In this document: positions 59,584 through 64,000 of the stretch, piece after piece
Layout of the letters: each line of letters starts with the position of its first letter
How positions within the stretch are numbered: the first letter of the stretch is position 1
Translations under genes and position numbers: made by a program
The notes under the pieces: model-generated
Database searches by the model: none
What the model was told of the DNA's origin: nothing
The model's input: the letters and a program-made list of their open reading frames with translations, nothing else
DNA from: Celerinatantimonas sp046054195
GTDB taxonomy: Bacteria; Pseudomonadota; Gammaproteobacteria; Enterobacterales; Celerinatantimonadaceae
DNA: 64,000 nt
Reading direction: 5' to 3'
Assembly (NCBI RefSeq): GCF_046054195.1
Contig: NZ_JBEQCS010000001.1
Span: 186,001 to 250,000 of the forward strand

Positions 59584-61965
59584 CTAGAGCGCTGCGCGAG
59601 GTGCAACGGTGGCGGTAACACCTTGCTGGCTGTAGAGAAGCGTAACTTTGTATGATTGGCCACTGGCATCGCTAGCTGTGGCGCTGGTAAATTTCCCTTC
59701 CAGGTGGTTGGCGCTAATAATCTGGTAACTGCGGACTTTGTGCAATATCGGAACCTGCAGTTGCAGTGCTCCTCCATCGATATAAACCATTTGCTGAGCA
59801 TCCAAAGCGCCAGATGAGCGAAGATCTAAGATTAGAGAGCCGCTTTTTATCACATAGTTGGCAACACTGAGCGTTGTGCCTGCATGGGCCAGATTGTCTG
59901 CAATAGCAATACTAAGAGCGCCACCTTGCTGGTAAATGGTGTTGCTGCCAAGTGCCGTTGGTGTCGTTGCAACCAGTTGGCCTGCTTGCAGAACAGTTCC
60001 GCCTTGATAGCTGTTATTCCCATCTAAATAAAGCGTGCCACTACCTGATTTAACCAGCCGACCCGCACCAGAGATATCATTTCGCCAGTGATCAAGGGCG
60101 CTAAAGCCGCCATCAGCACCATTCATGTTCACATTTACATCGCCATTAAACGCGCCATAACCATCGGCTGCATCTACGAGATTCATTCGCCCCCAACCGC
60201 GAGAGCTATCAATGACTGGATAGTTTGAGGCAATTTCCGTGGTTGCCAGTACCGCTCGGCGTTGGGCGTCCGACAGATATGGCTGACGACTGGCCAGTAA
60301 TACTTCGGCACCTTTAGGAACTTGCGGCGCAAGTTTCGCCTCATTTAAAGGCGAAAAGCCATAGGTCATATAGTGACGATACTGATTTTTAAATGCTTGA
60401 TGGTCTGCATATGGGTCGGTAAACAATGTGCCAGAGTGAGCAAATGCATAGACGCTGGCAAATCCTGCAGCTTTGGCTTTGGTTAAAAAATAACGATGTG
60501 CATCATCCACAGCAGTTGAGATAACGCTGGCATTATCGGGATCATTGAGCATCGCTGCAGTTACCGCCAGCCCCATAATGCGGCCGCCAATTACATCCAA
60601 TGGCGAGTGCATTCCCGCAACAATCCGGTTTTCGCCTAAATCCCCAGCTCTGGCAACCATCTCGGCGAATCGCTCTGGAATCGCATAAGCGTAAGTTAGA
60701 CCGCGATCATAAGCTTCGGCGGTGTGGCCACTTGGAAAAGCACCATCTTTGGCGCGAGCCGAAACCCAATCACCGCTGCCACTATAGGCTGAATCAGCGT
60801 TGGTTGTGTCGTAGCCATCATTGGCATAGCTATCATCATCGGTTTGCACATAGACATTTTTCCCCGCGCAAAGTAGCCCTGTCAGAGGCGTCACAATCGG
60901 GTGATGAGGCTGCTCGAAATATTTTACGACGCTGTTTGCTTCAAGGTCATAACAGGTGCGTTTGGTAAGCGCAGATGCGCTGGTGGTGTCAAATGTCGGT
61001 ACTTGATATGTCCGAGCGCTAAGCCGCCATGGGCGAGGCGATTGGAAATGGTATTTGGGAGCTTCCGATGAGGCGCCGTAATCGCGAACGGTATTTAACA
61101 AGGTCACGACACTTGCAAGTGTACTATCGGTGTCTCCATAGTTGCCGGAATCGGCCAGACTGCTATTGAGCAATTTTTGCTTTGTAAAAATATCGACAGT
61201 GGTGCCATCAACCATCACTTCATCGCTTTGGCTAAAGGCGTAATCACTGTTACCCGAGTCAGTTAATGAATAATCTGAGCTGGCATTGGTGCCTGTTTTA
61301 TAATCTTGGGCGAGTGGGCCAAGACCAGAGATTAAGCTATAGCCCTTATCACGCTGATCGTCCAAATAGGCGTTCATCTGGGAGGTTCTAAGTGCTCGCA
61401 CGACATCCGCATGCTTGGCCTGTGGGCGTTTTAGCGAGTGCACATAATCAAAGTTTTCCTGCCAGACTTTACGGTTCAATATCTTCGCGTTGGCATAATC
61501 AAATACAATCGCTTCGGATGTGCTGTGGGTCGCGCCGCCGGCAACGCCTTTATCACCATCATAAGCTGTTAAATTGTTAGAGCCATCGCTGGCCCACACC
61601 GCGTTACCGGCAGTCCAGATGCGGTCAAACCCTGCCAAAATTTGTAATATTGGGTTGATGTTGGGGTTATAGGCCACGGTATTGTTTTTGCTGTTGGTAT
61701 TGGGAATATCGCCGTCAACTACGCTTACACCGCCGTGCAAAGCTGGCACATCCACAGTTTGCTCATAACCTACCCCAGTAGGAATTGAAGGTTCACGCCA
61801 ATAGTTGGTCTGTTGTTGGTGTGGGAGGGTTTGATTTGATGCAACTTTAAACTGAAATGGTGTCAACGACTCTTTGGCCGAGGCCACATACGGTTGGGTG
61901 GCTAAAAGCGCCAATACAGCCAGTGCAACAGGGCTGGGCAAGTGATTATTTTGCTTCCAATTCAT
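59584..61965 (-). CDS. Secreted PAP2-family phosphatase with autotransporter-type repeat
   Basis: A 793-residue exported protein. Signal peptide at residues 1-~29 (VALAVLALLATQPYVASA). The central part is a class A acid phosphatase / PAP2 domain with the three motifs: SPRPWRLS (R-P), AFPSGHTAEA (P-S-G-H) and ENRIVAGMHSPLDVIGG (R-x5-H-x3-D). After this, near residue 650, comes one autotransporter-associated beta-strand repeat (GRLVKSGSGTLYLDGNNSYQGGTVLQAGQL), and the protein ends in a short beta-rich tail without the usual translocator barrel. The start is the ATG at 61965 with GGA upstream. Likely an extracellular or surface phosphatase; substrate unknown. Confidence 0.85.
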   Translation of the reverse strand: MNWKQNNHLPSPVALAVLALLATQPYVASAKESLTPFQFKVASNQTLPHQQQTNYWREPSIPTGVGYEQTVDVPALHGGVSVVDGDIPNTNSKNNTVAYNPNINPILQILAGFDRIWTAGNAVWASDGSNNLTAYDGDKGVAGGATHSTSEAIVFDYANAKILNRKVWQENFDYVHSLKRPQAKHADVVRALRTSQMNAYLDDQRDKGYSLISGLGPLAQDYKTGTNASSDYSLTDSGNSDYAFSQSDEVMVDGTTVDIFTKQKLLNSSLADSGNYGDTDSTLASVVTLLNTVRDYGASSEAPKYHFQSPRPWRLSARTYQVPTFDTTSASALTKRTCYDLEANSVVKYFEQPHHPIVTPLTGLLCAGKNVYVQTDDDSYANDGYDTTNADSAYSGSGDWVSARAKDGAFPSGHTAEAYDRGLTYAYAIPERFAEMVARAGDLGENRIVAGMHSPLDVIGGRIMGLAVTAAMLNDPDNASVISTAVDDAHRYFLTKAKAAGFASVYAFAHSGTLFTDPYADHQAFKNQYRHYMTYGFSPLNEAKLAPQVPKGAEVLLASRQPYLSDAQRRAVLATTEIASNYPVIDSSRGWGRMNLVDAADGYGAFNGDVNVNMNGADGGFSALDHWRNDISGAGRLVKSGSGTLYLDGNNSYQGGTVLQAGQLVATTPTALGSNTIYQQGGALSIAIADNLAHAGTTLSVANYVIKSGSLILDLRSSGALDAQQMVYIDGGALQLQVPILHKVRSYQIISANHLEGKFTSATASDASGQSYKVTLLYSQQGVTATVAPRAAL

Positions 61966-62127
61966 GAGCTTCCATCCTTTGATTAAAATAACAACTAATC
62001 TATCGCACCAAGATGACTGTTCTGTGATGCTCTGATGACGCAAAATTTTCAGCAAAGGATGGATGGTGTGATCGTTGCTTTTATTTTATTTCGTGATTAA
62101 ATAATAAATGTATTTAACAGGTAAATA

Positions 62128-62280
62128 TCGAACTTCGGGGCGGGGCGAAATTCCCCACCGGCGGTGATTCTGTTACCGAACAGACAGCCCGCGAGCGCCT
62201 TAAAGCACAGTCTTTAAGGGTCCAGCAGATCTGGTGTGATTCCAGAGCCGACGGTTAAAGTCCGGATGAAAGAAGATCGA
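62128..62280 (+). ncRNA. FMN riboswitch (RFN element)
   Basis: All conserved blocks of the RFN aptamer are present in order: the first junction GGGGCGGGGCGAAATTCCCC and ACCGGCGGT, the CCCGCGAGCG loop, the AGCAGATCTGGTGTGATTCCAG block with AGCCGACGGTTAAAGTCCGGATGAAAGAAG, and the closing P1 stem (TCGAACTTC / GAAGATCGA, one mismatch). It senses flavin mononucleotide. It lies about 100 bases upstream of the EamA transporter gene. Downstream, CACACC / GGTGTG (62304-62320) and CCAAGC / GCTTGG (62281-62326) form stems without a T run, so the switch probably controls translation or Rho access. Confidence 0.95.
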
Positions 62281-62380
62281 CCAAGCTGGCAGTTGTCCAT
62301 TCGCACACCTTTATGGTGTGGCTTGGCTATTCAATCATCGACCCTGTACATCTAACACTTTGTATGGACTTACAATTAAG

Positions 62381-63319
62381 ATGACAGGAATATTCTTTAT
62401 TATGATAGCGTGCTTGACCTGGGCGTTAGACACGTTAATTCGTTATCCGTTACTTGGCCTTGGGTTTAGCACTTTGCAAATTGTGCTCATGGAGCACTTG
62501 ACCTTAGTCATCGTGACGTTGCCGCTGTTATGGCGCTATCGCCAGCAATTTTTTAATCTTAACGTGCGCTCGTTTGGGGCTTTGTTCTTCATCGGCGGGA
62601 TTGGCTCGGCGGTTGGCTCGTTGGCTTATACGCAGGCCTTTGCCTATCTCAATCCGACCGTTGTGATCTTATTGCAAAAACTGCAGCCAGTGGTGGCGAT
62701 TGTTTTGGCTAGCTGGTTTTTAAATGAGCGTATTCGAGGTTATTTTATTCGCTGGGCAGGGCTGATTTTGCTCGGTTCAGTGGTGATGATCTGGCCCGAT
62801 ATTCATGCCATGTTCTCGCAATCGGTCGTGATAAGCCACGCATCTATGGCGTCTTGGTATGGTTACGGTTTAACGCTATTGGCGGTGATCGCGTGGGGCG
62901 CAGCGACGGTCTGTGGGAAGTATCTTTCTGAGCAGAAGATGAATGCCAATGCCATTATGTCTGGACGCTTTTTAATGGGGCTGGTGGTGTTAGTGCCGCT
63001 GGCTTTATTACATACGCCGCAAATCCATGCGATGTCAGCTCAGCCACTTTTGATGTTAATTGTGATGGCGCTGTTAAGCGGTCTGGCAGGAATGTGGTTT
63101 TACTACCAGGGGCTTAATCGGATCCCAGCGCAGGTCACCACCCTTGCTGAGCAAACCTTTCCAATTTTTGCAGCGCTAATTAACTGGCTATTTTTATCGA
63201 TGAGTTTGTCGATGTATCAGCTTTTAGGGGCAGTATTACTAATTGTCGGAAATGTCGGATTGCGCTTTAAAGAGCTGCATTTAGCCGAGCAAAGCTCATC
63301 TCATCTTAAAAGGGCTTAA
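62381..63319 (+). CDS. EamA/DMT family transporter, probable riboflavin transporter
   Basis: A 312-residue inner-membrane protein with ten helices and two EamA repeats (first LTWALDTLIRYPLLGLG onward; second ASWYGYGLTLLAVIAWGAATVCGKYL onward). The FMN riboswitch in front indicates a flavin-linked substrate; riboflavin transporters of the RibN type are EamA proteins and some are riboswitch-controlled, so this is the likely role, but sequence alone does not prove it. The ATG at 62381 gives the family N-terminus; the frame is open to 62318. No ribosome site is strong, as expected for a repressed mRNA. Confidence 0.85.
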   Translation: MTGIFFIMIACLTWALDTLIRYPLLGLGFSTLQIVLMEHLTLVIVTLPLLWRYRQQFFNLNVRSFGALFFIGGIGSAVGSLAYTQAFAYLNPTVVILLQKLQPVVAIVLASWFLNERIRGYFIRWAGLILLGSVVMIWPDIHAMFSQSVVISHASMASWYGYGLTLLAVIAWGAATVCGKYLSEQKMNANAIMSGRFLMGLVVLVPLALLHTPQIHAMSAQPLLMLIVMALLSGLAGMWFYYQGLNRIPAQVTTLAEQTFPIFAALINWLFLSMSLSMYQLLGAVLLIVGNVGLRFKELHLAEQSSSHLKRA

Positions 63320-63322
63320 ATT

Positions 63323-63349
63323 AAAAAAGCCAAGAGTTACTCTTGGCTT
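63323..63349 (-). terminator. potI terminator
   Basis: AAGCCAAGAG, TTA loop, CTCTTGGCTT at 63327-63349, followed on the - strand by six Ts (63328-63323). Between the converging EamA and potI genes. Confidence 0.85.
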
Positions 63350-63354
63350 ATACT

Positions 63355-64000
63355 CTAAAGCACGTCTGGGTGGTGTTCTGGCGCCATCAGTTGCTCATCT
63401 CGTTTCGCCGCTCGTACAGCTTGCTGGTGGCGTTTTTCAGCTCGTGACATCAGCCACCAAGCAATCAGTGTGGCAACTGAAACCACTGCAACAATGATTG
63501 TGGCAAGTGCGTTAATTTTCGGACTGATCCCCATGCGTACACTCGAAAATACTGCAATTGGCAGCGTCGTTGCCGATGGCCCTGAAACAAAGCTTGCAAT
63601 GACCAAGTCATCAAGCGAGAGGGTAAACGCAAGTAGCCAGCCTGCCACAATCGCTGGAAAGATACTGGGCAATGTGATGAGCACAAAGACTTTCCAAGGC
63701 GGTGCGCCTAAATCCATCGCGGCTTCTTCAATGGAGCGATCCACCTCTTTAAGCCGCGAGCTAACCACCACATACACATAAGAAGTACAAAAGGTGACGT
63801 GTGCAATCCAGATAGTCAGCATGCCGCGCTCAGAGAACAGATCAAACACCTGACCCAGAGCGATAAACATCAGCAGCATCGACAACCCCATAATCACATC
63901 GGGCATTACCAATGGAGCGCTAATCATAAAGCTAAATGCGCGCTCGCCTGGAAAGCGATTTAAACGCCCTAGTACAAAGGCTGAAATCGTCCCCAAGACG
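63355..64000 (-). CDS. potI: Putrescine ABC transporter permease PotI (5' end outside window)
   Basis: Inner-membrane permease of the PotFGHI putrescine importer. At least five membrane helices are visible, and ISAPLVMPDVIMGLSMLLMFIAL, RGMLTIWIAHVTFCTSYV, DRSIEEAAMDLGA and LAFTLSLDDLVIASFVSGPSATTLP match E. coli PotI closely. EEAAMDLGA is the ATPase-contact (EAA) loop. The frame stays open to the right edge: the TTG at 63996 codes for an internal leucine, not a start. It fits the polyamine operon 6 kb away. Confidence 0.92.
   Translation of the reverse strand, partial: VLGTISAFVLGRLNRFPGERAFSFMISAPLVMPDVIMGLSMLLMFIALGQVFDLFSERGMLTIWIAHVTFCTSYVYVVVSSRLKEVDRSIEEAAMDLGAPPWKVFVLITLPSIFPAIVAGWLLAFTLSLDDLVIASFVSGPSATTLPIAVFSSVRMGISPKINALATIIVAVVSVATLIAWWLMSRAEKRHQQAVRAAKRDEQLMAPEHHPDVL

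Overview
The window is chromosomal DNA of a gammaproteobacterium from the Vibrionales / Aeromonadales / Alteromonadales neighbourhood. The evidence is the order polA - Spot 42 sRNA - engB - yihI - hemN - glnG - glnL - glnA - typA, together with yihY-dtd-yiiD, mqo and pntAB. I cannot name genus or species from sequence alone. Gene density is high and base composition is even. I found no prophage, insertion sequence, CRISPR array, tRNA or rRNA. Both edges cut genes: the 3' part of corA on the left and the 3' part of potI on the right.

Layout. 1-2.7 kb: corA end, a histidine phosphatase, an alpha/beta hydrolase and a small hypothetical gene. 3-17.4 kb: housekeeping core with polA, Spot 42 RNA, engB, yihI, a DUF2489-type gene, hemN, the nitrogen control genes glnG/glnL/glnA (a readable sigma-54 promoter and NtrC sites), a membrane diguanylate cyclase and typA. 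17.5-28.4 kb: an MFS transporter, an unrecognised protein with a ParB/sulfiredoxin-like C-terminal motif, a SulP anion transporter, yihY-dtd-yiiD, the yeiH/yeiE divergent pair and an AsmA-family gene. 28.7-33.7 kb: a siderophore uptake operon (receptor, binding protein, ATPase, permease). 34.3-42.6 kb: an orphan PAAR protein, recG, a 64-residue protein, mqo and pntAB. 42.9-49.1 kb: small proteins, a FixJ-type two-component pair, grxA and a large hybrid kinase. 49.2-52.2 kb: a glutamine amidotransferase, an aldehyde dehydrogenase and two uncharacterised small genes. 52.4-57.3 kb: a polyamine operon. 57.8-64 kb: a chemoreceptor, a secreted PAP2-type phosphatase, an FMN-riboswitch-controlled EamA transporter and potI.

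How genes work together. Reading leftward, speE-speA-(AdoMet decarboxylase)-speB encode a complete arginine -> agmatine -> putrescine -> spermidine route, and potI nearby belongs to a putrescine importer. The AdoMet decarboxylase is of the eukaryotic sequence type, not the usual enterobacterial SpeD. glnA and glnL carry NtrC sites matching the textbook nitrogen circuit. Mqo (quinone-linked malate oxidation) and PntAB (NADPH supply) are metabolic neighbours.

Items most worth a second look are the eukaryotic-type AdoMet decarboxylase operon with a possible upstream leader ORF, a candidate second small RNA directly after Spot 42, the ParB-like protein at 18.9 kb, a strongly folded non-coding block after mqo, two very short genes (40 and 58 codons), and several proteins with missing key residues or domains. 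I did not see a clear new multi-gene system such as a defence island.
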